DNA of 64,000 nt from Pisaster brevispinus. Lineage: Eukaryota; Echinodermata; Asteroidea; Forcipulatida; Asteriidae. The position numbers were made by a program, and so were the translations under genes. The notes under the pieces were generated by a model. That model was given only the letters and a program-made list of their open reading frames with translations, was not told the origin of the DNA and made no database searches. The stretch covers positions 8,092,001 through 8,156,000 of the forward strand of contig JAMKCF010000014.1 of assembly GCA_023634235.1 (NCBI GenBank). The letters run 5' to 3'. Positions 1 to 11,999 of the stretch are shown here, piece by piece; the stretch's first letter is position 1; the number at the start of each line of letters is the position of its first letter.

Positions 1-1465
1 AAGATGATCATGGAAAACTAGAGGATCAAATGTGCTCTTTCAAAAACCAATCCACGTAACCATGTCTTTAAGATTTGTTTGTTGAAAAAAAGAAAAAAAA
101 AAGAAGAAGATGTAACATCCCTGTAAGACATTTGTTGAAACCTATAAAATTAATATGATTCTTGTCCTCTAAAATGTACCATCCCTTTAATTTGTTGTTA
201 TTTTTAAATGAAAAGTAGAGGATTGGAATAGATGTATCTATTGTTGATAAAAAAAAACTGCGCTGGTTGGCATGGACAGCCGAATGTCAGCAAAACATTC
301 AATGCGTTAACAGATGTTTTAAATACAATGTATTTTGAAAACAAGAGGATTAGAATTAATGTACATATTGTCACCGTTTTCAGGAAGAGCCTCATATCTT
401 TAAATGACAAATGATTGATTAATACAGGAAGGGCCTTCATCTCAATAATTGCATTTTGCGTTTTCACGGAGAGCCACAGGCCTCCAAAATGCATAATGTA
501 ATACATTGCAACCGAAGAGCGTAAAATGTACATCAAATCGTTTTTGTCGGGTTTAACGAAGAGTCACTTATGTCAGTGTGCACCTGATCATGTGATATGC
601 GCGCCCCTTTCCTATGTCAAAATATATATTCAGTTGGGTGATTAAATAGGTCATTAGGTTTCACAAAGAGACATGAATCTTTGACTATTTACTGTGGCAA
701 TTCAATATATTTAAAGAAATTAGTTTGTCAATGGAGAGGTTAAACTTTTACAGAATCATATGAGAGATCTTTAACTGCAAACTGTAGCTTTAGTATTGCA
801 GATTTGCAGTTCTAAGCCAAGTATGTTGTAAAATGTAAATTTCAATCGAGCATTTGGATATTTGGACAGTGGCTCTTCATGAAAATGGTGCTGATACAAT
901 TTAAACAGATTTAACAAAAATGGCTTGTTAAACTGAACATTTTGGGAATACATATAGCAGGTCATGAAGTACAATTAGCTTGTTTGAAGGACAGCTGACC
1001 TAAACTGTTGTCATATTTTAGCTTTAATTTTATGGAAAACCTGTAATACAAGTTTCATAATTACGGTACTGGCTGAAGAAGTAAAGTTGTTTGGATGGTT
1101 CCTGAGAGAAGTTGGCAAGGCCGTTGCTCCGTCATCTAGTTCAGGAGGATTTGATGTCAGTGTAATTGCATTAACACAACTAGGAGACTCAAGTGACTTA
1201 AGACCAGAATACTCCCTTACAGAGATCAATATTATGCTATTGGCAGTGGCGGTTAAGGTTTTAGCTGATCGGGTGTCCGACTCTAAAGGAGTATAGTACG
1301 TCCGTTGAAGGAATTCATGACATTTTAAAAGTTTTATTTCCTCGTTTCCATCGTTTGGAAACTTTTTTTGGGGGGGGGGGTGTTAAACAAAAAGACCAAC
1401 AACCTCTTTTTTATCAAAATTATGTTTCAAAACAAAACCAATAATAAGCAGACATACATGTAGCC
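1..1465. other. Upstream AT-rich DNA, no gene recognised
   Basis: No coding gene can be supported here. Between about 200 and 720 a loosely repeated phrase of the type ggaagagcc/ggaagggcc/cgaagagtc recurs every 50-60 bases, suggesting a very degenerate tandem repeat. An open frame at 1087-1296 (69 residues) has somewhat protein-like composition but no family I recognise and no convincing splice sites. A purine-rich tract lies near 88-110 and a G run near 1370. Confidence 0.5.
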
Positions 1466-1469
1466 CAGT

Positions 1470-2031
1470 ACCCAATTTCATAAAGCTGGTGAGCACAAAA
1501 ACTTGCTGAGTGCAGTAAAGTCATGCTTAGCGGAAACAGGTCACCAGCCAAATTGTCATGTAATGTACATTGCTTGGGACTGGTACCCTACTATGCTGTG
1601 CAAATAACTTTGTTGAACAAGTTTTGTTGTTGTTAATCAGCTGCACGAAAGCATTTCCTGCAGGCTTATAAAGCAGTCCTTAGCAGAATTCCCATTCCAT
1701 AATCTCTGCTAACTGTAAGCAGACGTTTTAGTTCATACCCTCTGCTTACTGTATGCAGAATTTCTAGTTCATACCCTCTGCTTACTGTAAGCAGAATTTC
1801 TAGTTCATAACCTCTGTTAACTGTAAAGCACAGTTTCTAGTTCATAATCTCTGCTAACTGTAAGCAGACTTTCTAGTTCATAACTTGCCGGCAGTTCTTG
1901 TAAGCAGATGATTGACCCAACAATGCAAATCCGGTTTGAACTCGTCGTGAAATCTTCTCGGACATTTTTTGGCACACGGATATCTTTCTGCTGTAAAGGC
2001 TCACCAGGAAACAGCTTTATAAAATTGGGTC
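1470..2031. mobile_element. Palindromic MITE (GGGCCC-TIR family), expanded copy
   Basis: The left end reads cccaatttcataaagctgg and the right end (about 2011-2031) is its inverted complement, acagctttataaaattggg. These are the diagnostic ends of the commonest short element in this window, whose full copies (for example 21651-21827) are about 180 bp. This copy is about 560 bp because a 36-bp minisatellite has expanded inside it. It has no coding capacity. The superfamily is not determined because no clear target duplication is visible. Confidence 0.65.
1700..1890. repeat. 36-bp minisatellite, about 5 copies
   Basis: The phrase agttcata recurs at 1730, 1766, 1802, 1839 and 1875, a spacing of 36, 36, 37 and 36 bases. 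Each unit also contains a small inverted pair (ctgctta/taagcag), so each repeat can form a hairpin. The same ctgctta/taagcag words occur in the surrounding MITE, so the array probably grew from MITE sequence (inference). Confidence 0.85.
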
Positions 2032-2624
2032 CACAGGGCAGGTCACATTCACCCCAGGAAGAAAAAAAACCCCTCATCTTTGGATGTAATTGTGAAATGT
2101 ACTCTCATGTTACTGTACCAAAGATCTTTTTAGAAAATGAATGAGATTGCCATTAGGCTTATCCTGGGGATGAGCGAGGGAGACGGAAAGAGGTTGCAGT
2201 GATAATTTCTACTGTTTGATCATGTTCTTGGACTCCCCTTAGGGTTGGAAGAAATAGGAGACAAGCTCGTCGAATCTCATCCGTTAATCCTCTTCGCTTC
2301 TAAAGTAGGTCACAAAGAGAGAGAAAGAGAGGGGGGCTGAGATTATGACAACTCACTTCGACAGTTGCACTGAAATGCCTAAAAGCGAGAGATAATCCCA
2401 AAATATAAAAGATTAGTTGTTGGTTTGTGCAGGAAATTTGCACAAGCACATTGAGATTTTTGTATAATTAGGTAGGCCGATATTGAGCAAGGAGTTTAGA
2501 AACTTTAACTGCATTTGCATTCAAGTAAAGCATGATTACATTTTTAATAAGACTTCATGGATGAACTTGGCTTGGGGAGTTAAGCATTGTATGTGGTGAT
2601 CTGAACCCAGTTTTCTGCTAAGCA

Positions 2625-2770
2625 AAAATGCGCAGGATACCAGTCACAAAGCGTACTTACGAAATTGTATTTTGGCTGGTAACCGAAACCTTCCAAGCAA
2701 AATTGTTACATGATTTGTTATTTGTTGTTCTTAAGCAGCTGCAGTTGGCTGGTATCCTGCACAGCTCAAA
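2625..2770. mobile_element. Fragment of GGGCCC-TIR MITE
   Basis: The stretch contains the internal words of the MITE family (gcaggataccagtcacaaa, ttttggctggtaacc) followed by an inverted echo ending ggctggtatcctgc. The outer ends are degraded. Noncoding. Confidence 0.5.
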
Positions 2771-3330
2771 ATATTGCTTAATGCATTTTTGTGTGAAGCT
2801 TTAACATTGCAATGTGGATGGAAATCTGATGTGATTAGTGCCTTGAAGCATTTGTGCCCTGAAGGAGGGTTAGAAATTGGCAAAATCGGATTGTTAGTCT
2901 TGTTTCAAGACGTTAATGTTGTTATCATTATACCATGACAATCAAGATTATTCACAAGCCGCCCACAGACACAATGCACATGAATCGTTTGTACCAAGTG
3001 GATGCTGATGGAAGTACCTAACTGGTCCTCTGTCTGCTCATCCTACCATGTTTGTCGCTGTGAGTGAAAACCCTGTACAATGGAATTGTCGCAGGGTACA
3101 GTTAATACAAATATTGAATGCATGTGATTGTGAGTGCATTATCACAGAATATAATTACGAGGTGAAATCTGGACTATTCCGAAGTTGCCTGAAATGGAAA
3201 GGCTAGATTTCACCAAGTGAATATATCCTGCAACAATGTATGAACGAAATTCATTTAATATTTTTTATATAACTCACATATAGATCATTGTCATTTGAAA
3301 ATGAAACACAAAATATACACAGAAACTCAT

Positions 3331-3715
3331 AATAATAATAATAATATTTAACATTTATATTGCGCCCTTTACATACAAAATGATCAAAGGCGCAGAACAC
3401 ATGTTGAAAAGCACAGAGTGGAAGAAAAAGACAAAGAAAAAAGACTGGTCACCAGGCCAGTGCCCAAACAAAAGTATGGGGATACGTCTGTCCCGCCAAC
3501 AGAGAACTAATAGTTACTTATTTCATAGGCCTATCCCTGCTGGCATCGGTAATGTTTTGACCTTTTCAGGAGACAGACGCCTCTAACCCTATCTATGCTA
3601 AAATTCAAACTAACTGGCAAGGTGACCATAGAAAGAAGAAGACACACTAAAAAGCGGTTTTAAAAAGGTGGGTTTTTATATTACATTTAAAAGAGATGAG
3701 TTTCATCCACCCCAC
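3331..3715 (-). mobile_element. LINE 3' end (CR1/L2-like), 5'-truncated remnant
   Basis: Read on the minus strand, about 3715 down to 3647 translates to a tail ending KTHLFKTAF and then a stop. This matches the typical last residues of CR1/L2/Jockey-type reverse transcriptase polyproteins in marine invertebrates. It is followed by about 300 bases of 3' UTR and an (ATT)n tail at 3331-3351, the usual 3' end of such elements. Another insertion with the same design lies at 48597-49075. Only the extreme C-terminus is preserved, so it is a dead 5'-truncated copy. Confidence 0.6.
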
Positions 3716-4540
3716 ACTCTGAAAACTAAAAAAAAAACACCTTCCTATTAATGTGGAGGACTCCATGTAGACACCGGCCTTGTCTGCTGTGTCACAACCC
3801 TGTCTTGCTTGGACGAACGAACTGGATCGAGTGTTTCTGAGAAATAAGCCTCGAAAATCAATATAACTGCCCTATTCCACTTATGACGGTTACGATGGTC
3901 CAATATCGCTGCAGTAAATACATGGAAAAATAAAGGATAACATGTGACGTGTGTTCCACCAATCGAATGACAAGAACCTATGTGTGAATTTTATGATAAA
4001 GAATACAGTGTATAGCTGCATAGTTTCAAACAATGATCTTGATGTAAGACTATCAACAACCTTGCAACTTGCGCTGATAATTTCATTTTAAATTAGTTAA
4101 GTGTTCCAATCTGGGGAACAATGTCAGGCAGCAGACAGTCATGCTTGACAAATTTATCTGCTGAGCACATGTTAGGAAAGGGGAACCAGTAACATGCAAT
4201 GTAATCCCCTGGTAAATTTGGCTGGTTCCCTGTTACGGCTAGAAGCAATATATTTTGCGCTTAACACATTGTTGTGTTGCCAGCTTTTACGAAATTGCCT
4301 TTTGGCGTCCTCTTTCCCTTTAGGAGAGGCAGCATAATTCGATTTGACATTCACTAAGCGCCCTTATTACTTGGTGAAAAATTAGGCCACGTACTTGTTG
4401 GCCATCCTTACTTTATGTATTTGTGAAGTGGGGAGAGATGCAAGGGTTGTGTCTCTTGTTTAAGGGGGGGGGGGGGCGTGTACGGAGTCAGCTGTGGCAA
4501 AATATAATTTGTCAGAGAATCAACTGGTCGTAATGCTGGC

Positions 4541-4841
4541 CTGTTGTGGTGAGTGGTCTAGCTCACCAGACTGTTGCTCTGGTTTTTTCTGATCAGCAGA
4601 GTGCGGGTTCAAGTCGGAGTCTTGACACTTATGTCTTTAAGCATGGGATTTTAGATGGGACGTAAAGCTGTACGTCCCGTGTGTTGTGTAATGCGCGTAA
4701 AAAAGAACCCGTACTTGTCGTTAAGAGATGGGATTTGCCCTTGTGGTTCAGGCACGCTTGGCTGCAGATTGCACCACAGGACTTTGTAAAAATGTGCCCA
4801 CAGATAAAGCACTTTATAAACAAGTTCTGAATATATTATTA
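4541..4841 (+). mobile_element. tRNA-Leu-derived SINE
   Basis: The head contains a tRNA A-box-like segment (gtggtgagtggtctag), then the family-specific words tctgatcagcagagtg, then a B-box-like segment (gggttcaagtc). The body (gggacgtaaagctg, ggctgcagattg, tttgtaaaa) parallels the full-length copy at 27403-27789. The tail lacks a clean (ATT)n run. SINEs of this kind are transcribed by RNA polymerase III and mobilised by partner LINEs. Intergenic here. Confidence 0.75.
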
Positions 4842-5899
4842 AAATGGTGACTGTCTCCTGGGATGAGTTCAAGCTGAAGACAAGTGGAGAACACTCTATG
4901 AAACATCACCTCTTGAACTCACTGTAAGCTGTTCTTATAGAAGCACCACTTCTAGTTTTTAATCCCGCTCTAGACAATGTTTCTTTGTTCAACCCAAAAT
5001 TAAAATGCATTTTTGTATTCTTTGCAATATTATTGACTCAAAATTTCCCCTCATTCGAAAATAGTTTGCAAAGTCTTTTCCAATTGAACAGTTTTTCTGC
5101 AGATGCAGACAGAATCCACAGCATATCTGCTGCTATATTTAGAGTCACAAAAATAATCCTCGTCTGCGGTAGTGTGGTGCCAAAGAAATAGTCCAATCAC
5201 TGAGAATCTTTTGATTTTAACAAGGTGTGGATAAACCTTGTATGACCTTAAAAAGTGTGTATCAGGGTGTGTACATATGTACATTCGCCTGTGACCTTTA
5301 GAATGTGATAGAATTGGGGACCCTTCGTATTTACACAACCTTCTCCCCAGAGACCCGAATTTAGACAACACTTATCAGACTATAACATGATCAAGTTGTA
5401 TGTCAGGATATTTGTCAAGCCCACTGATTCCCAGATGGGGGTTATCTTTAATGCGATTCGTCCCCTCAGTGGTTTGGTGGAGATTCCTCCTTTACTCCGG
5501 GGATTATTACCAATAAAAGGTCATTTTTGTTTTAAGTGGATTTGTTTCAGTTGTAAGATTTCAATCAGTCGTCTCGTCGGTGTAAACTGATTTCCGTTTG
5601 TTCTTTTTGCTTGTTTGTTGGTTGGTTGTTTTGGGGGTCTTGCAGGAAAAAGTAATCTACAAAGGTTCAAGATGACAGGCAGTGCCTATTTCTGTGTTTA
5701 TTTACACATATGGATGTGGTTGTTGATTTACTCTGTAGAGAATTTCACTTGGTACCATGTGATTTGTCTGTTGGGCCGACTGGACACAGTAGACCTGAAG
5801 CATCCTTACTTTATAGCCCAAGTCTCGAATTTGGCATTCTTTTTGCACTTGACCATCATTGACAAGGCTCAAATTTAGGGTGAAAATCCACAAGATCGT

Positions 5900-6232
5900 A
5901 GGGGCTTGTAGCTCAAAAAGTGTACTGAACCATCATTTTTTTCACAAGACCAGAATTGAAATGAGAGCAAAAAATGCCCATTAGGTAGAATTTAACATTT
6001 GAACTGTTTTAATTTGAACAAGCATTAGAAGAAGATTTATCTCATTTGAATTATGGGTAAATATAATTCTTCAATACTCTACAGAATTGGAAGAGATTTC
6101 TCAGACTGAAAGTCAACAATTGAACAAAAACACAAGACTGCTGGACTTGTCCAGTCCTGAGTTTAATAGCCCGATGATAAAATCACTGGCCTCGGGCCTG
6201 CAGTCCAGTCTAAATTTCAAGCCCTGGTTGAA
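5900..6232. mobile_element. hAT-like MITE remnant (CAGGGCTTGAA ends)
   Basis: The right end reads tttcaagccctgg and the left end ggggcttgtagctc, inverted versions of one another. The interior shares 'cctgcagtccagt' and 'cacaagactgc' with a better copy at 21343-21583. The CAGGG terminus is common among hAT-derived short elements. No target duplication could be verified. Confidence 0.5.
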
Positions 6233-6279
6233 TATTCACCCTAACGGCTTCTAACATTTAAAGGCCTTGGACACAAGTC

Positions 6280-6400
6280 ACTTACGGGGTTTGCCCTGAA
6301 CTTGTTAAATGACCGGCCAGTGGGACCAGTTAGCTTGTCATTTCACTAGTCTATCAGCTTTTTCTCTAGTCCATATTTCGTATCCAATAAGGGATGCTTT
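6280..6400. repeat. Dispersed repeat shared with 36790-36900
   Basis: The text around gaccagttagcttgtcattt and the following agctttttc...agtccatat is closely matched at 36790-36890 (gaccagctagcttgtcattt). It is a dispersed noncoding repeat. Class unknown. Confidence 0.5.
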
Positions 6401-7676
6401 CCAACACTGATCCATGATCAACTTACCTACTTTGGGAAATCACTTGCCTTAAGAACAAAAACAAATCACTTGTCCCCAGTAAAAAGTGTTAATTCAGTAA
6501 TAAACCACAAGGGAAACCGACTTGGAGGTAAGACACTTGTAGTTTTCTTTCCACTTTCTTGAGAGACTCTTTCTATCAGAAAATTAGTGCATCATAAAAC
6601 CTATTCGTAAAATATTCCAATTTATGAGCTTTAATGTGATCATTTCAATAATTTTAACACTATTTTTTCCATTTACACACAGACAATGTATTTGTTTTTA
6701 CATTCATGTCAAATTAACTTGTAAAAAATGGTATATGGCATAACAACAGTGCTGAAAAGGGGCTCGAAACGGAAACTACAGTTTTATTAGGCCAGAAGTG
6801 CCCCCCCCCCCCAGTAAAAAAGGGGAACCCCTTTTATACTTGGGTACATTTAGGAAAAAACGCACTTCCTTTTAGGGTGTACAGAGGCAAGTAATTGTGG
6901 ACAAGTTAAGCAAATGAATTGCAACATCTGTCACAATATCAATAAGTCGGTTGGCATATTTGCATTCAGAACCAAACTGAATCCTATTGAATAATTCCAG
7001 GTCAGCTCTTTCAATAAAATAGTAAAAACTAAACAAAATAGCAGCAGCTGCTGCTGCGCTTGCTATACGGCAATCAGTGATGGCGATGTTGTGTCACTCG
7101 TACGACGGTAACGGCTGCGGCTAGCGGTGCGACAGGTCAACAGAGCCGGAGGGGTCCATATAGCCGGAAAGCTTTCAACGCTACAGTCAACATTCCAAGT
7201 GTTTACTACTCAAACATGCATGCCTTCAATAAGCGTACTTTACACAAATTGCGCACACGCTTTGAGCTGCCCATCAATGTTTTAACGTTTACCTCTGCAA
7301 AAATGTTCTTACATAGAGTATCTGAACGTTGAGTGGGCCTAATATTAGACAGATCCATGTAGAATAAGTAACCCAACATTTTATGTTTACATAGTACTCT
7401 TGGAAGGTCAGTGTTTACTTTATCTTCGTGTTGTTTATTTTTTTCATTGGAGGTCTCTTTGTAAACGTTCACAGTCTTTAAATTGAACTGACAACAACAT
7501 TAAGTGATTCGAACTGGTAACAAAAAAAATATGAGAAAAATTTGCCAATGAAACTAATTTTTGTGTGTCCCCTTGCCGGCTTTATGTGTTTTTCCTGCAT
7601 GTGATTTCCAAGGACTTTTCCTGAATTCAGGGTTTTCTCCAAATCTGCTTGAGCTTTCAAATAGTCTGGATAGAAG

Positions 7677-7850
7677 TAAAGCAGTCACCAAAGAGAGAAT
7701 GAAATAGTCCACACTGTGTCTTAACCTGTAGTTAAAGACCCTCTCAGGTGTAACATCTGGGAGTTTCCAGGTTTAGTATAAGGAAGAAGTCCAGGCTCAC
7801 AATCCTTCTCAGGGATGTTCACATTCGTCAAATCTCATTGTTTAATCCCT
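7677..7850. repeat. Dispersed repeat shared with 62869-63052
   Basis: Both places carry agtaaagcagtcaccaaa, then atagtccaca.tgtgtc, acctgtagtt, gtaacatctg.gag and tcacattc.tcaaatc in the same order, with a short indel in the middle. This marks two copies of one interspersed family. No termini or coding content recognised. Confidence 0.7.
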
Positions 7851-8616
7851 ACTGTATATCTTGATGGACATTTTCATTTGAATAGAAATAGGATTTGTTT
7901 AGGCAAAAGCTTCACAAGTGCACTTACAAACATTTAAAATTAATCATTAACAAAAAAGTGAGATGCCCGGGAGATTGTAAATGTTGAAAATAAAGAAAAA
8001 TCTTGTTGTGCCTTTAAACAAAAACAAAAAAATAGCTTCTGTTTTTCGTTTTTGTTGTCATTATTTCTTTTAGGGTTTTTTCTCCTCCTTGATTTCGTTT
8101 TAACTTTGGCAAAACAAAGACAATATCCATTTTACTTCAGAATTCATACAACTGAATCATCCATTTTTACCCACACTCATGCTCCCACCTGAGCTGTGAC
8201 TTAATGGACGTGCCTAGAATTGCTCCCTGCGCAAGCTTTTATCAACTACAATTGACGCTGTTTTGATTCATCCCTTCGCTGCGAATTTGTCGTCGTTTTC
8301 TCCCACTTTGAGTCAGTCATCTGCAGCACAATTGAGTTCCATTCAACCCTTTTAGTCGGGGGGTTGTTTTGTTGTATTTGTCACCTCTTGCTCAGAATTT
8401 ATCTGGGGTTTTGGGACGCGTTTCCCGTAAAGTGATAAGAGGGGAGAATTTGAACCAATCAAGAGCACTCAACGAGTCTGACATGGTAATAATAAGGTGG
8501 CGTCAAGTCGGATTTTGTTGTTGTGGTTTTTTCACTCAAAAATTGAACACATATCAATCTCTAATCCAACTCACTCTGCTAGGATTTTAACCAAAAATGC
8601 CAAACAAAATTGTCTT

Positions 8617-8818
8617 CATGGATTATGAGGTTCGTTTTTTCGAATCCCCTAAATAGCGTAATGTAGATGTTCCTTGCATATAATTTTAGTTACGTTTCAC
8701 TCCTAAACTAGTTTACCAGAAGAAGCTCCTAGTTTAGCGTAACTAAAATTATACACAAGTCACATCTAATTACATTATTTTTTGGATACTAAAAAACCCA
8801 CTAACCTCATAATCCATG
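8617..8818. mobile_element. Foldback MITE, about 200 bp
   Basis: Nearly the whole element is an inverted repeat. catggattatgaggtt at 8617 is mirrored by aacctcataatccatg ending at 8818. The inner arms tataattttagttacg and cgtaactaaaattata also pair. The arms are about 90 bases with a short central loop near 8705-8725. It encodes nothing. A TA-type target site is possible but not proven. Confidence 0.8.
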
Positions 8819-8849
8819 ATTTATTAACAATCCAGATGAACATATTGTC

Positions 8850-8996
8850 AATTTACTGCTAAGTTAATATAAGCAGGATATTAGATACATTTAGTAATAT
8901 GTGACATGTTATTTTGAACGGTAACCCTATAAGCCTAATTTTGTTGTGTTAAGCTACTTTTTGTGCTAAAGCAACTCTATGAAATTGGGCCCAGGT
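8850..8996. mobile_element. GGGCCC-TIR MITE, right half
   Basis: Ends with gcaactctatgaaattgggccc, the family's right terminus, preceded by the internal words ggtaaccctataagcctaatttt and gtgttaagctactttttg. The left terminus is lost or too diverged. Confidence 0.65.
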
Positions 8997-9131
8997 TTTT
9001 GTAACATCTGTCAACTGACAATTTGACCTGACGGCGAAAAATTATAATGATTGATTAATCGCCATGCATTTGTCATTATACTCGCTTTACCTTGATTAGC
9101 TAATTAAAAGAAGGTCACCTCACTGAATTAA

Positions 9132-9900
9132 TCAATGAGTGGAAATGAAATAAGCCTTTGACAAATTTGTGTGTGCTGTGTGAATGCATGGCATATTTTC
9201 AGCAGCATCAACATTTCTGTCAAAATTTTTTTTTTTTAATAACAAATAGAAGTAAATATATAAAGCAATGATAAGGGGCCCTTTTTTTAATATTTTATGA
9301 CGCAAAATAAATTTGTCATAAAGGTGCATGGCCAGATTTTTAGCAACAAAATAATCTTTGTAAAATATTCGGGGTTTTTTTTTTTTCTTTGAATGAATTT
9401 TGATGCTGTTTCGGAACAGCAAACATACATAAACTTTTGCATATTCCATGGACATTTTGCAAGAAGCTGTGTGTTGTAGTGACTCTGTGGATATTCCTTT
9501 TATTCTGTGCACTTAAGAAAGAAAAAATGTCAACACTGCAAAAACACTGTGTGGATGTGTGTAGGTCCACATAGTGTTTCAAATCCCTACATAATGTGGA
9601 CCTCTTTTGTTCTCAGGTCCACACTTCATATATAACGCTTAAACAAAAATACATGCAAAATTGTTTGACCATGACTGATGGACGTAAGATATTGTTGGGA
9701 TCCTGAAAATAAATAATTTTTTGTTTTTTATTAACTACCACTTATCACTGGCGGATTTTTCTTTTTTTCTTTTTTGTGAAATACATGAAAAATATATTTC
9801 TTGATTCTTAAAAAAAAAAAAATTTTTTTTAAAGCTTTTAAATTTTTAATCTAAATTTTCTGGTCAAATCGGAACTGGCATCTTTAAATCACAATCTGAA
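9132..9900. other. AT-rich low-complexity DNA
   Basis: Long poly-T and poly-A runs (about 9225, 9368, 9760, 9810) dominate. Open frames on the minus strand (126 and 80 residues) are low-complexity products of these runs, with no domain signal. A small inverted pair, aggtccacata / tatgtggacct type, occurs around 9560-9605. Confidence 0.5.
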
Positions 9901-9934
9901 TTTTTGTTTTGCTGGTGCAATTTTGAATTGTTCT

Positions 9935-10300
9935 TAAATATTTCTGGTAATGAAACCAAGGATGCCTCATAAGTGAACTTAACCACTGTAGCTCGCAAGC
10001 CTGAGGAAACCTGTAGACAAAGGTGTTTAATATGTGAACTAGAAACACCGGGGTTAACCCTTACTCTTCCAAGATAAGTGTTCTGGGTTCTTCAATGTGC
10101 ACTTCCAATCCTATTACACGAGACCTACGGATTAATATTCCATCCGAAGGACACAGCATTTATGGTTAAATATCTTGCTGAAGGACGCAAATGCCATGAC
10201 CAGGACTCGAACCCACACTCTGCTTTCCATGCAGAAGCACCTTTGGATGACATAATACTTGCAATGGCGCATAACTACCAGACTAAGCAATAGTAATACT
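9935..10300 (-). mobile_element. tRNA-Leu-derived SINE, minus orientation
   Basis: Same order of blocks as the copies at 39085-39523 and 42785-43142: ggtaatgaaaccaaggatgcc, cactgtagctcgcaagcctg, accggggttaaccc, then caggactcgaacccacactc, which is the complement of the tRNA B box. The 3' tail is on the left and the tRNA-like head on the right. The head is diverged after 10225. Noncoding; open frames across it are accidental. Confidence 0.75.
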
Positions 10301-11495
10301 ACTAGTATTACGGCATGCAAAGTCAAAGGTACATCTGGCAGGTAACTGCCAAGTTCTAAAGTCTGGTATTTGGCGTAATCACGAGTGTCAAAGTGTGACT
10401 TCAAATGTTCAGGCTGATCTAATTATCAGCCGTGGTTGAAATTAGTCTGGTGCCAACGAGTATCCCAAAAAGTATGTCATTGTGACCTGAGCTCTTCAGA
10501 GTCTACTTATGGGAAAAACATGTGCAGGTTAGGGGGAGGGGGCGTCCAGAAGGTCCTACTTTTAAAAATTTTGTTTTTAAGTTACTAGCTATGATTTTCC
10601 TTTGATAAACTTTAAACTTGCACCATCACATAACAATTGTCCTAATATTCCTACAGATCCAAATTCCCATTGCCAGCTTGCATCTTACCCATAGGATCAT
10701 TGCAACCTTCCAGTTACTTATTCGTTAATGCCTCTCTCTGGTAAAAATGTTTGATTCGTGCCTTAAAAGGGTAAATGTACTTTTTTTTATTACCCAATCT
10801 TGGACCGTCTGAAATTGAGATACTGCAAAATGTTAACAGACAGCATCCCCAAGACCTTCTATTTGTGTGTCTTAAGACGTCTCATGATGCTGCGGTTGTC
10901 CTCCTACTCCATGTTATCAATCATCATTTCATTCCAGGAATAATTATTTTTCTAATGCTGCTATTTATCTAAGGCTGTAGTTGAATGCAGTAAAGTGCAA
11001 CTTACCCTAGCAGGCAGGGTTGTTGGAGTAACTCCTCCCCCCCTCCTGCCCCCCCCCCCACAAACACCCACATACTGTATGTTCAGCAACTCTGTACGCT
11101 GAGGACCTCAATTTGTTCTCCCATAATTTGGAATTGAGCAATGCCACCATTAGTTCTGTACATGAAAGTGAAGCTACACTGTGTAAGAGCAAGTTCGGGT
11201 GTTAACCTTTAGTCAATTTGCCGTTTAAATCACGCATGCGTGGTCTTTGTTGATCCAAACACATTTAGTCAATTGATTTGTCAAATATTGCAAAAGAAAA
11301 ACGTGTTGCCCATAAAAAAATTCTTTGCACAATATGGTGCAGAAATCATTTTTATCTTAATAATAGACACATTTCATTGGCCAAAAACCTACCATTTATC
11401 ATCAAATAATTTGTTTGTGTAATTGCAAAAGTTTACCAAACTTTCTCGATCACATAACCAAAACGCCACCTTTACAAAGTAATGTAACTTCATTA

Positions 11496-11618
11496 GCTGA
11501 CTAGAGAGGAACAGTGCTCCGGAGCTAGGTTGATCCAGTTGGACTAGCTAGTTCAACCATGCAGCGTTCGAGTGACATCTAGATCGACTATGGTTAAGTC
11601 TAGTCGACTCTAGTCAGC
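11496..11618. mobile_element. Small TIR element, about 123 bp
   Basis: gctgactagag at 11496-11506 is perfectly inverted as ctctagtcagc at 11608-11618. Inside is a second hairpin, ggttga...tcaacc, around a tagctag-rich core. Short, noncoding, MITE-like; no other copy was noticed in the window. Confidence 0.45.
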
Positions 11619-11739
11619 CATCCGAACTTGCTCCAAAATGCCATTTTGTTTAAGTCTTTTTCTTTTTTTTTATAGGTAGAGGCCTTCAACCCCCAACAAT
11701 GTAATTATCATCTTGTATTGTAATACCACAGGCACCTTG

Positions 11740-11890
11740 AAGAAAAGGGCTCAAATTTGGAGGGGGGGGGGATCTCCAAGAGAGCAGGGCTTGTATTTCA
11801 ACATTTTTACTGGACCAGTTAGATTTTTACAAGATCAGAATCAAAGTAGCTTTGCTCAGTTTCCAATAGGACTTGTTGCAAACCCAGTGC
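11740..11890. repeat. Fragment of CAGGGCTTG hAT-like family
   Basis: gcagggcttgtatttcaac, tttactggaccag and aagatcagaatcaaa correspond in order to the left half of the element at 21343-21583. A poly-G run interrupts the start. Truncated copy. Confidence 0.45.
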
Positions 11891-11999
11891 TCACTGCTTT
11901 TTGTCCAGTAGAAATATATACATCTCAACCTCATACCCCGAAGAAGAAAACAAAAATCGACCACCTACAAATTAATATTGACTGACCGATCACTCTTCC

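Noticed and set aside
1087..1296. 69-residue frame with protein-like composition
   Set aside because: No recognisable family, no supporting splice sites and no neighbouring exons in phase; too weak to annotate as a gene.
9132..9582. 126- and 80-residue minus-strand open frames
   Set aside because: Low-complexity Lys/Ile/Phe translations of poly-T and AT-rich DNA, with no homology signal.
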